Shown here: piece after piece, positions 42,029 through 50,043 of the stretch | Layout of the letters: every line of letters begins with the position of its first letter | Position numbering within the stretch: position 1 is the stretch's first letter | From: Kibdelosporangium philippinense | GTDB taxonomy: Bacteria; Actinomycetota; Actinomycetes; Mycobacteriales; Pseudonocardiaceae | Length of the DNA: 64,000 nucleotides | Direction of reading: 5' to 3' | NCBI RefSeq assembly: GCF_021390435.2 | Contig: NZ_JAJVCN010000002.1 | Location: 1,302,001-1,366,000, forward strand | Translations under genes and position numbers: made by a program | Notes under the pieces: model-generated | Database searches by the model: none | The model's input: only the letters and a program-made list of their open reading frames with translations | What the model was told of the DNA's origin: nothing

Positions 42029-45000
42029 TTAGTCCACGAGCATGTCCGCTGGGGATTCGGTTGTGCCGAATTGCCAGAGGCGGGCGTAGTGGCCGTTGGC
42101 GTTCAGCAGTTCGGTGTGGGTGCCTTGTTCGGCGATGCGGCCTCCGTCGAGGACCACGATTCGGTCTGCTTGGGCGGCTGTGGCGAGGCGGTGGGCGACG
42201 ACGAATGTTGTGCGGGAGCGGGTGAGGTGCTCGCTGGCGGCGAGGACTTGGGCTTCGGTTGAGGGGTCGAGGGCCGCGGTTGCCTCGTCGAGGAGGAGGA
42301 CGTCGGGTTGGGCGAGTTCGGCGCGGGCCAGGGCGACGAGTTGGCGTTGGCCTGCGGACAGGCCCTGGCCGCGTTCGCCGACCTGTTGGCGGAAGCCGTC
42401 GTGCAGGGAGGCGACCATGGGGAGGGCGCCGACTGACCGGGCGGCGTCCTCGATTTCGGCGCGGGAGGCGTCGGGGCGGGCGTACGCGATGTTGTGCGCG
42501 ACGTCGCCGGTGAACAGGTGCGCTTCCTGTGGGACGACGCCGAGGCGTTGGCGGAACGAGGTCAGGTCGTAGTCGCGTATGTCCACGCCGTCGATCAGGA
42601 CTGTGCCTGACGTGACGTCGTAGAAGCGGGCGACCAGTTTGACCAGTGTGGATTTGCCCGCGCCGGTCGCGCCGACGAGTGCGATGGTTTCACCTGGGGT
42701 CACGCGTAAGGTCACGTTCGCCAGTGCGGGTTCTTCGACGCCGAGGTAGTGGAAGGACACGTCCCGCAGCTCGACCTCCCCGCGAAGGTGGGCGGGCGTG
42801 GGCACTGGGTCTGGGGTGGGGCGCAGGGAGCTTGGCGTGCGCAGCAGGTCGCCGATTCGGCGCAAACCGACGCGCGCCTGCTGGTATCCGTCGAACACGC
42901 CGCTGAGCTGCTGTACGGGGGCGAAGAACAACCCGAGGTACAGCAGGAACGCCAGCAGTACGCCTGGGCTCAACGAACCTTCGGCGACCCGCGTCGCGCC
43001 GACCACCAGCACCGCGGCTCTGGCAACCCCGGAAAGCATGTCCACGAACGGGAAGTACGTCGCGATGTATCGCTGCGCTCGGACGCGGGAGCGGCGGTAC
43101 GCGTCACTGCGCTCCGCGAATGCCTGGGCTGAAACACCTTCGCGGGTGTAAGCCTGCGCGACCCGGAGGCCGGACACGTTCTCCTGCATGTCCGCGTTCA
43201 CCGCGCTGACTCGCTCGCGGGCTTCCGCGTAGGCCACTGAGGACAGTCGCTGGAAGATCACGGTCGCGATGATCACGATCGGCAGCACGGCCAATGCGAC
43301 CAGCGCCAGTGAGACGTCGGTTACCAGCAACGCCACTGTCACGGCGACGACGGTCAGCAGGCTGGCTACCGCCGTCACCAGGCCGGTCTGCAGGAACGTC
43401 GACAAAGCGTCGACGTCCGTGGTCATCCGGGTCATGATCCGGCCGGCCATCTCGCGCTCGTAGTAGTCAAGCCCGAGTCGCTGCAGGTGCGCGTAACTCC
43501 TGACCCGCAACAGGAACAGCAGCCGTTCGCCGACGCGGGCGGCCCATACTGTGGCTGCCGCGCTGGATGCCCAGCCGAGGATGACCAACAGGGCACCCAG
43601 TCCGGCCGCGAACCAGAGACCGTTGGGCGATCCGGTCACGACACCGTCGTCGATGCCGACCCGGACCAGCGAAGGCAGCGCCATCGACAGGATGGCGTCG
43701 GCGATGACGAGCCCGCCCACCAGCACCAGCGCCCACCGGACCGGGCGCAACAGCCTGCGCAACGAGAACTGTGGGTCCGGTGTGGTTGGGTCTTCGCCTG
43801 GTATGTCGGGTTTTTCGGTCGCTGGCGGCAGGGCTTCGATCTGCGCCAACAACTCAGGCGTCGCGGGAATCGCGACCGCGGCCGCACCTGGGCCACCTCG
43901 TGCGCCTGCCATTCGCACGCTCGACGCGGTGGCCGTCGCGTGCTCGGCTTCCGGTGCGTCGTCTGGCCAGAGTGCACCGGTCACGCCGTCCGGGCTGAGT
44001 TCGTCCGGCGAGCAACAGCACTCGTCTTCGATCGCCTCGGTTTGGCTGGCAAGCAGGTTGCGGTAGAGCGCGCAGCGCGCGGTCAGCTCGTCGTGCGTGC
44101 CGACGTCCACCACCTTGCCGCCGTCGAGCACGGCGATCCGGTCGGCCAGTTGCAGGCTTGACCGGCGGTGGGCGACGAGCAGAGTCGTCCGGGTCGCGGT
44201 GATTTCCCGCAGGGTGTCATGGATCGCGGCTTCCGTTGCTGTGTCCACTGCGGACGTTGCGTCGTCGAGCACCAGCACACGCGGATCGGTCAGCAACGCG
44301 CGAGCCAAAGCGACGCGTTGACGTTGCCCGCCCGACAACGTCAGGCCGCGTTCACCGACGATGGTGTCGTAGCCCTCGGGCAGTTCTGTGATGAAGTCGT
44401 GCGCCTGCGCGGCCTTGGCGGCGGCGATCACTTCTTCCTCGCTGGCTTCCGGGCGGCCGTAGGCGATGTTTGCCCTGAGTGTGTCGGAGAAGAGGAATGC
44501 CTCCTCGAACACGACGCCGACCGCGTGCCGCAACGACCGCAGCTTCAGGTCACGGACATCCACGCCGCCGACCTTGATCGCGCCTGCGTGCACGTCGTAG
44601 AACCGAGGCAGCAGCATGGAAATCGTCGATTTGCCGGATCCGGCCGTGCCCACGAGCGCCAACGTCTCGCCTGGGGCCACGTGCAACGACAAGCCGTCTA
44701 GCACCGGCTCGCTGCGCGTGTACCCGAATTCCACGTCCTCAAGGGAGACATCCAGTGGGCCGTCTGGAACGGCGCGCGCGTCCGGCGATTCCTTGACCTC
44801 GGGCTGCGAGTCGATCAGGTCGTACACGCGGTCCACGCCTGCCCTGGCCAGTTGCGCGTTGATCACCAGGTTCGACAACAGCCGCGCAGGACCGACCAAG
44901 TTGGCGACATAGCTGGTGAACGCGAGGAAGGTGCCCAGCGTGACCTGGCCGTTCAGCGCCATCCAACCGCCGAGCGCGAGCACGCCAACCTGGCCGAACG

Positions 45001-45760
45001 CAGGCAACGCGACCAACGTCGCCGCCGGTTTGGCCGTCAGCGACGCGGCACGCATTCGTTCGGCGAACAGCTTGCGCGCCGCCTTTTCCAGCCGCGAGAC
45101 CTCGCGGAACTCCTGGCCGAATCCCTTCACAACCCGCACGCCAGTGACGGTTTCCTCGACGTGCTGCGCCAGATCGGCGGCCCGCTGCTGCGCCGACCAC
45201 GTCGCCGGGAACAACCTGCGGCGAGTACGGACGCCGACCACGACAACCAGCGGCGCCACGATGAGCGCGACCACGGTCAGCAGCGGCGACAGCCAGATCA
45301 TCGCGCCGATCGCGATGAGCCCGAAGAAAAGGGTGCCGATCGACAGCGGAACCATCGACAGCAGGCCCTGCACCAACTGGAGGTCGGTGATCGAGCGGGA
45401 AACGACCTGGCCGGTGCGCAACGCGTCCTGCTTGGCGCCGTCAAGTCGTTGTACCGCTTGGAAAACCTGCTGCCGCAGATCGTGCTGGACGTCGAGGGCG
45501 AGCCGTCCGCCAAGGTAACGGCGCAGGAACGCGGAGCCGAACGTCAGCAGCTCCAACGCGATCAGCACCGCGACGATGACCGCGAGGCCGTTCGTGTGCC
45601 CGGCCACCGCGCCGTCGACCGCGATCTTCACCAGGATCGGGCCGACCGCCTGGAACCCGACTCCGATCAGGGAGGCGAGTATGGACAGCAGGACGAGACG
45701 GCGGTGCTGCCAGCACGCGCGCGTCAGACGCCGGATCCAGCCTGGTGAGTTTTCGGGCAC
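42029..45760 (-). CDS. Fused double ABC exporter (TM-NBD-TM-NBD) with one degenerate ATP site
   Basis: 1243-residue type IV ABC exporter: two membrane domains of about six helices each alternate with two nucleotide-binding domains. NBD1: Walker A GTAGSGKST (about 370), signature LSGGQRQR (about 473), Walker B VLVLDDATS with Asp for the catalytic Glu (about 498). NBD2: Walker A GATGAGKST (about 1032), signature LSAGQRQL (about 1134), Walker B VLLLDEATA intact (about 1155). The altered Walker B of NBD1 faces the altered signature of NBD2, so one composite site is degenerate, as in heterodimeric drug or lipid exporters. A Cys-rich DECCCSPDE segment (about 582) begins the linker. The substrate is unknown. 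Confidence 0.93.
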   Translation of the reverse strand: MPENSPGWIRRLTRACWQHRRLVLLSILASLIGVGFQAVGPILVKIAVDGAVAGHTNGLAVIVAVLIALELLTFGSAFLRRYLGGRLALDVQHDLRQQVFQAVQRLDGAKQDALRTGQVVSRSITDLQLVQGLLSMVPLSIGTLFFGLIAIGAMIWLSPLLTVVALIVAPLVVVVGVRTRRRLFPATWSAQQRAADLAQHVEETVTGVRVVKGFGQEFREVSRLEKAARKLFAERMRAASLTAKPAATLVALPAFGQVGVLALGGWMALNGQVTLGTFLAFTSYVANLVGPARLLSNLVINAQLARAGVDRVYDLIDSQPEVKESPDARAVPDGPLDVSLEDVEFGYTRSEPVLDGLSLHVAPGETLALVGTAGSGKSTISMLLPRFYDVHAGAIKVGGVDVRDLKLRSLRHAVGVVFEEAFLFSDTLRANIAYGRPEASEEEVIAAAKAAQAHDFITELPEGYDTIVGERGLTLSGGQRQRVALARALLTDPRVLVLDDATSAVDTATEAAIHDTLREITATRTTLLVAHRRSSLQLADRIAVLDGGKVVDVGTHDELTARCALYRNLLASQTEAIEDECCCSPDELSPDGVTGALWPDDAPEAEHATATASSVRMAGARGGPGAAAVAIPATPELLAQIEALPPATEKPDIPGEDPTTPDPQFSLRRLLRPVRWALVLVGGLVIADAILSMALPSLVRVGIDDGVVTGSPNGLWFAAGLGALLVILGWASSAAATVWAARVGERLLFLLRVRSYAHLQRLGLDYYEREMAGRIMTRMTTDVDALSTFLQTGLVTAVASLLTVVAVTVALLVTDVSLALVALAVLPIVIIATVIFQRLSSVAYAEARERVSAVNADMQENVSGLRVAQAYTREGVSAQAFAERSDAYRRSRVRAQRYIATYFPFVDMLSGVARAAVLVVGATRVAEGSLSPGVLLAFLLYLGLFFAPVQQLSGVFDGYQQARVGLRRIGDLLRTPSSLRPTPDPVPTPAHLRGEVELRDVSFHYLGVEEPALANVTLRVTPGETIALVGATGAGKSTLVKLVARFYDVTSGTVLIDGVDIRDYDLTSFRQRLGVVPQEAHLFTGDVAHNIAYARPDASRAEIEDAARSVGALPMVASLHDGFRQQVGERGQGLSAGQRQLVALARAELAQPDVLLLDEATAALDPSTEAQVLAASEHLTRSRTTFVVAHRLATAAQADRIVVLDGGRIAEQGTHTELLNANGHYARLWQFGTTESPADMLVD

Positions 45761-45803
45761 TCGACCAGGTTATGCGCACCCTACGACAAAACCGCGTTTC
45801 AGC

Positions 45804-45867
45804 AGGTCAGCCCTCGTGAGTGGTTACGCCGGTTCTAACCGGCGTAACCACTCACGAGGGCTGACCT
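45804..45867. repeat. Dispersed palindrome CTCGTGAGTGGTTA, copy 4
   Basis: The longest copy: perfect 31-base arms (45804-45834 and 45837-45867) with a CT loop. It lies between two minus-strand genes, 44 bases upstream of the fused ABC exporter and touching the stop of the BcrA-type permease, where it would terminate the upstream pair. Confidence 0.92.
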
Positions 45868-46700
45868 CAGGTTATGTCTCGGCGGCGCGCGACCAGCCAG
45901 CCCGCCATGCCGAGCGCGAGCGCGTAGACCACGAAGATCAGCCCGCTGCCCCACCACGGCGGCGCGTAGGTCATGCCCAGGATGGAACGGACCTCGTCGA
46001 GGTTCGGGTCGAATCGCCTTGCCCGGGCGGGCACATCGGCGAGGAACAGTTCGAACGCGAGGTGCAGCGTCATGTTGCTGCCCGCGGTGTTCAGCAGGTA
46101 CGGCGGGATCTCTGGGGCGTCGTTGGTCCGCAGCACCACGCCGATGATCGGCTCGACGACCAGGACGTAGACCAGCACGCCGACCACGGCACCGACCTGG
46201 TTGCCGATCAGCGCGCCGACGCCGACACCCAGCAGCGTCCACATGATCATCGCGACGACACCGGCGGACGCCAGCGTGAACCACCCGGCGCCGTCAGGGA
46301 AGTTGTCGCCCAGCAAGGCCCCGAGGGTCGCGGCGAGCATGCACACGACCCCGTAGACGGCGCCGATTGTGGAGTATGTGAACAGCTTCGCGGCCAGTAC
46401 GGCACCACGAGTCGGCCCGGTCAGGTAGCTGGTGGTGATCGTTTTGTGCCGCATCTCGCCGGTCACCGCGGTCGCGCCGAGGATCAGGCCGAAGACGGAC
46501 GCGAGGTTGATGCCCTGTGCGAACGCGGGCAGCGCGAACAGGCTGTTCTCGCCGGTTGCGCGCCCGAAGAGGCCGATGTTGTCCAGCAGCGCGCCGCCCC
46601 ACGTGAACAGCAGGCTGATCGCGGCAGCCGGGATGAGCAGCGCCCACCACAGCTGTACCGAGAAGATCTTGCGGTACTCGGCGGTGATCAACTGTTTCAT
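45867..46700 (-). CDS. ABC-2 type permease
   Basis: 277-residue membrane subunit of an ABC exporter. It starts MKQLITAEYRKIFSVQLWWALLIPA, typical for permeases partnered with BcrA-like ATPases, and has about six hydrophobic helices, including GVVAMIMWTLLGVGVGALIG and GVLVYVLVVEPIIGVVL. A large loop (TTSYLTGPTRGAVLAAKLFTY) matches the ABC-2 family. The C-terminus ends in a final helix (GSGLIFVVYALALGMAGWLVA) followed by RRRDIT. The ATG at 46700 overlaps the TGA of the ATPase gene. The substrate is unknown. Confidence 0.9.
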   Translation of the reverse strand: MKQLITAEYRKIFSVQLWWALLIPAAAISLLFTWGGALLDNIGLFGRATGENSLFALPAFAQGINLASVFGLILGATAVTGEMRHKTITTSYLTGPTRGAVLAAKLFTYSTIGAVYGVVCMLAATLGALLGDNFPDGAGWFTLASAGVVAMIMWTLLGVGVGALIGNQVGAVVGVLVYVLVVEPIIGVVLRTNDAPEIPPYLLNTAGSNMTLHLAFELFLADVPARARRFDPNLDEVRSILGMTYAPPWWGSGLIFVVYALALGMAGWLVARRRDIT

Positions 46701-47689
46701 CACTGACCACCGTCCTGCGGCCGTTGCCACTGTTGATGCCATTCCGGCGGTGGTTGCTGCTGGGTCGCGTTGTAGTGGTTGCCCGCGAACTGGCCGCTGG
46801 TGAGCTGGAAGAAGATCTGTTCAAGGTCGGCGTGCTGCGAGTACATGCCGTAGATCGCCACGCTCGCCGCCAGCGCGAGGTCACCGACCTGCTCCGGTTC
46901 GGCGCCGGTCACCGCGATCATGCCGTCCGGCAGGTGTTCGATGGCCGTGTGCCCGGCCTCTTGCAACGCCGTGATCAGCCGTTGCGGGTCGGACGGTCGC
47001 ACGATCACCCTGCCCTGCTGGGATTTCCGCAGCTGGTCGAGCGGGCCGTAGTACATGGCCTGGCCGCGGCTGAGGATGACGACCTGCTCGACGGTCTGCT
47101 CGACCTCGGCGAGCTGGTGGCTGGAGACCAGGACGGTTCGGCCGGTTCGCGCGAAGTTCTGCATGAACGTTCGCAGCCACACAATGCCTTCCGGGTCAAG
47201 GCCGTTGGCGGGTTCGTCGAGCACGAGCACCTGCGGATCACCCAGTAGCGCGGTCGCCAGCGCGAGTCTTTGCCGCATACCCATGGAAAATCCGCCCGCA
47301 CCACGGTCGGCCGCCGATGCCAGCCCGACCAGTTGCAGCACTGTGTCCACGCGCTCGTCAGGCACGCCGATCGCGGCCGCGTACACGCGCAGATGGTTAC
47401 GTGCGGTCCTGTTCGGGTGAAAACTCTGTGCTTCCAGCACGGCACCGACGACGCGCCCTGGGTTGCCGAGGTTGTGGAACGGCTGCCCGTTGATCGTCGC
47501 GTAACCGGCTGTCGGTGTGACGAGCCCGAGCAACATTCGCAGCGTGGTGGTCTTACCGGCGCCGTTCGGGCCGAGGAAGCCGGTCACCGAACCGGGTTCC
47601 ACCGTGAAGCTGAGGTTCTGGACGGCGACAACTTGGCCGAACGTCTTGGTCAGGTTCTGGACTACGACCCGCCCGCTTCCGTCGTGCAC
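46700..47689 (-). CDS. ABC transporter ATPase, BcrA-like
   Basis: 329-residue ATPase. Walker A is GPNGAGKTT (about 41-49). The signature FSMGMRQRLALATALL is the BcrA-type variant of LSGGQ. Walker B is VLVLDEPANGLDPEGI, and the switch histidine is VSSHQLAEVE. A Gln/Pro/His-rich tail (NATQQQPPPEWHQQWQRPQ) is unusual. It pairs with the permease overlapping its 3' end to form an exporter; BcrA relatives give resistance to cell-wall antibiotics, but many have other roles. The GTG at 47689 is the start, giving MHDGSGRVVVQNLTKTFG. Confidence 0.92.
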   Translation of the reverse strand: MHDGSGRVVVQNLTKTFGQVVAVQNLSFTVEPGSVTGFLGPNGAGKTTTLRMLLGLVTPTAGYATINGQPFHNLGNPGRVVGAVLEAQSFHPNRTARNHLRVYAAAIGVPDERVDTVLQLVGLASAADRGAGGFSMGMRQRLALATALLGDPQVLVLDEPANGLDPEGIVWLRTFMQNFARTGRTVLVSSHQLAEVEQTVEQVVILSRGQAMYYGPLDQLRKSQQGRVIVRPSDPQRLITALQEAGHTAIEHLPDGMIAVTGAEPEQVGDLALAASVAIYGMYSQHADLEQIFFQLTSGQFAGNHYNATQQQPPPEWHQQWQRPQDGGQ

Positions 47690-47728
47690 GCGTGTCCTCC
47701 CACTCGACTGGTGGGCGACATCCTGCCA

Positions 47729-48139
47729 TCAGGTGCGTGGGACGGGCGGGATCTCCATGGTCTGCTCGGCGGGTGTCTCCGGGTGCGTGGATGTGCCCGG
47801 GTGTTTGGATTTACGCAGCGCCCGGCGGACCGAGTTGCGCAGCGGCCGACGGCGTTGCCGGTGCGGCACGCCTTCGCCGATCAGGTGTTCGTGCGCCATC
47901 CGCCACACCTGACATGGCCATTTCTTGCCTCGCCAGCCGCGTGGGCAGGCGTTGCAGCGGCGGTCAGGGCCGGGTTGGTGCACGGTCAGCAGGAGCCGCC
48001 AGCCGTCCGCGAGACGGCTGATCTCCGAGCGTGCCAGCGGCAGCAGGGTCGCCGGGTCGCCTTGGTCGGCGACCTGGTCGAGCAGGTCGAGCCGACGCAG
48101 TACCGCGGCCCGGAGCATGTCGTCCAAAGGATGGCTCAT
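47729..48139 (-). CDS. Conserved hypothetical protein with Cys motif
   Basis: 136-residue basic protein. The middle carries RRCNACPRGWRGKKWPCQVW, a C-x2-C-x9-C set that could bind metal, and then RMAHEHLIGEG. The C-terminal third is Pro/Thr-rich and probably disordered. Similar small proteins occur in pairs in Pseudonocardiales, but no function is known to me. Its ATG overlaps the stop of the upstream 63-codon gene, so the two form an operon. Confidence 0.7.
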   Translation of the reverse strand: MSHPLDDMLRAAVLRRLDLLDQVADQGDPATLLPLARSEISRLADGWRLLLTVHQPGPDRRCNACPRGWRGKKWPCQVWRMAHEHLIGEGVPHRQRRRPLRNSVRRALRKSKHPGTSTHPETPAEQTMEIPPVPRT

Positions 48140-48327
48140 GGCTCGGTCGCCCGTCCTGCCGCTTGGTCAAGGGCTTGCCGGAGTCTCCGGGTCTGCTGCG
48201 CGGACAGCACGGCTGACGCGCCGGGAGGCGGTACGAGCACCACCTTGCCGCGCTCCACGATCACCGTCAGTGCCCGGTCCCGACCGAACGGATCATGGCA
48301 CTGGACGTCCCATCGCGGCTCAGCCAC
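48136..48327 (-). CDS. Conserved small hypothetical protein
   Basis: 63-residue protein reading MAEPRWDVQCHDPFGRDRAL, then TVIVERGKVVLVPPPGASAV and a helical end SAQQTRRLRQALDQAAGRA. It looks like a small beta-hairpin plus helix domain. The stop overlaps the start of the next gene (ATGA), which supports real translation of both. The function is unknown; the pair may be regulatory, given its size and the basic partner. Confidence 0.7.
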   Translation of the reverse strand: MAEPRWDVQCHDPFGRDRALTVIVERGKVVLVPPPGASAVLSAQQTRRLRQALDQAAGRATEP

Positions 48328-48817
48328 GAAAGCCTCGAAACATCACCCTGAATCCATCGACAAGTCACCCCCCGGACTGAAGGGCGCCACCAGCCCGACC
48401 GGAACAAGTTAGACAAGGATTGGTACACCAACTCGCGAGTAAGGCAGCGAGAAGACTGTGAAGACAAGCGGCAAGCGGCACGAACGGCGAGAGGAATCGG
48501 CCCCAACAAAGAGGCGCTGGTTCCAAGTCCAACGTGCCCAGCGCTGGAAGGCGAGGAGCTCGCACCGTGGGGGGTCTGGGGGCTCGGCCCCCCAACATAA
48601 TTCGAGGCGACCCGGCGAGTTGCGAAGCAACGAGCAGGATCGCCCTGAGTCGAGGACGGTCCGCTCAACCAGCCTGGGGGTCACCGGGAGCGGACCGTCT
48701 TCTACAGCTTAAGCAATAAAGCTCGTCTCCGCTGCATCGGGGTGGTCGGTATTTTTTGACAGAACCCCGCTACCAGTGGTGAAAAGCCAATATGCCCTGG
48801 TAAACGTGATCGAGATC
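48328..48817. other. Non-coding block with stacked hairpins
   Basis: About 490 bases with no supported gene. It contains a G-rich hairpin GGGGGC-TCG-GCCCCC (48578-48592), a short GTTGC-GAA-GCAAC stem (48619-48631) and a 12-base-arm hairpin (48655-48699), all within 125 bases. The region left of 48560 is probably the promoter of the small gene pair; the right end lies beyond the ald stop. The stack could be a structured RNA or a terminator cluster. Confidence 0.5.
48655..48699. terminator. Hairpin downstream of ald
   Basis: 12-base perfect arms GACGGTCCGCTC (48655-48666) and complement (48688-48699) enclose a 21-base loop. On the plus strand it is followed by TTCT. It lies 119 bases beyond the ald stop and could end that transcript. 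Confidence 0.6.
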
Positions 48818-49930
48818 TCAAACGATCTCGGCCAGTGGCGTGTGTGCAAGATCGTGAGCGGCTGCCACCGGGCCGTTCGTGAGCGCGCCTCCGTGCATGT
48901 TCAGACCCAGTGCGAGCGACGGGTCGTCACGAAGCGCGGTGTGCCATCCCTTGTCAGCCAACGCGACCGCGTACGGCAGCGTGACGTTGGTCAGGGCGTA
49001 GGTCGAGGTCCGCGGCACGGCGCCGGGCATGTTGGCGACGCAGTAGAACACCGACTGGTGGACCATGTACGTCGGGTCTGCGTGCGTCGTCGGCCGGGAG
49101 TCGGCGAAGCAGCCGCCCTGGTCGATCGAGATGTCCACGAGCACCGAACCTGGCTTCATCCGCTCGACCAGCTGGTTTGTCACCAGCTTCGGGGCCTTCG
49201 CGCCTGGCACGAGCACCGCGCCGATGACCAGGTCGGCTTCAAGCACTGCCTGTTCGAGGGTGAGGCGGTTGGACGTGACCGTGCGGATCCGGCCGTTGAA
49301 GTCCACGTCGATCTGACGCAGCCGGTCCACGTTCGTGTCCAGGATTTCCACGTCAGCGCCCATGCCATGGGCGATCCGGGCGGCGTTGATACCGGCGACT
49401 CCACCGCCGATCACGACAACCCGCGCGGGGTGCACGCCCGGGACACCACCGGGCAGCACGCCGCGGCCGCCGGACGGGCGCATCAGGGAGTACGCGCCGA
49501 CCTGCGGGGCGAGGCGGCCTGCGACTTCGGACATCGGAGCGAGCAGCGGAAGGGCGCCGTTCGGGGTTTGCACGGTCTCGTACGCGATCGCCGTCGTGCC
49601 CGCCGCGAGCAGCGCGTCGGTCAGCGGCTTGTCCGCGGCGAGGTGCAAGTAGGTGAAGAGGACCTGGTCCTTGCGCAGGAACTGGTACTCGGAGGCGATC
49701 GGCTCCTTGACCTTCATGACCATTTCGCCCTCGGCCCAGACCTCTTCGGCCGTGGCGAGGATCTTGGCGCCTGCCGCGAGGAACTCCTCGTCCGGGATCG
49801 CCGAGCCCGCGCCCGCGTCGGCCTGCACGAACACGTCGTGACCGCGTGAGGTCAGCTCGTGCGCGCCTGCTGGGGTGAGGGCGACTCGATACTCGTGGTT
49901 CTTGACCTCGCGAGGGACTGCGATCTTCAC
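48818..49930 (-). CDS. ald: Alanine dehydrogenase
   Basis: 370-residue NAD+-dependent enzyme that reversibly deaminates L-alanine to pyruvate. It begins MKIAVPREVKNHEYRVALTP, with the substrate arginine in EYRVAL, the lysine in MVMKVKEP and the catalytic His in LFTYLHLAADK. The NAD fold is VVVIGGGVAGINAARIA, and the active-site Asp is in VDISIDQGGCFADS. The GTG at 49930 is taken as start because a GGAGG site lies eight bases before it and the length equals the family's; an ATG five codons earlier is the alternative. The upstream minus-strand gene is a PucR-type regulator, probably its activator. Confidence 0.95.
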   Translation of the reverse strand: MKIAVPREVKNHEYRVALTPAGAHELTSRGHDVFVQADAGAGSAIPDEEFLAAGAKILATAEEVWAEGEMVMKVKEPIASEYQFLRKDQVLFTYLHLAADKPLTDALLAAGTTAIAYETVQTPNGALPLLAPMSEVAGRLAPQVGAYSLMRPSGGRGVLPGGVPGVHPARVVVIGGGVAGINAARIAHGMGADVEILDTNVDRLRQIDVDFNGRIRTVTSNRLTLEQAVLEADLVIGAVLVPGAKAPKLVTNQLVERMKPGSVLVDISIDQGGCFADSRPTTHADPTYMVHQSVFYCVANMPGAVPRTSTYALTNVTLPYAVALADKGWHTALRDDPSLALGLNMHGGALTNGPVAAAHDLAHTPLAEIV

Positions 49931-50043
49931 GGCGTGCTCCTCCATCCGGGTGTCTTATCCCACGGTGCGGCACACATTCCGCCCTGTCATCGTTCTCACA
50001 GCACTAGTGCGGCCCCTAAGCGTTGTTTTACGAGCACAAGTCG

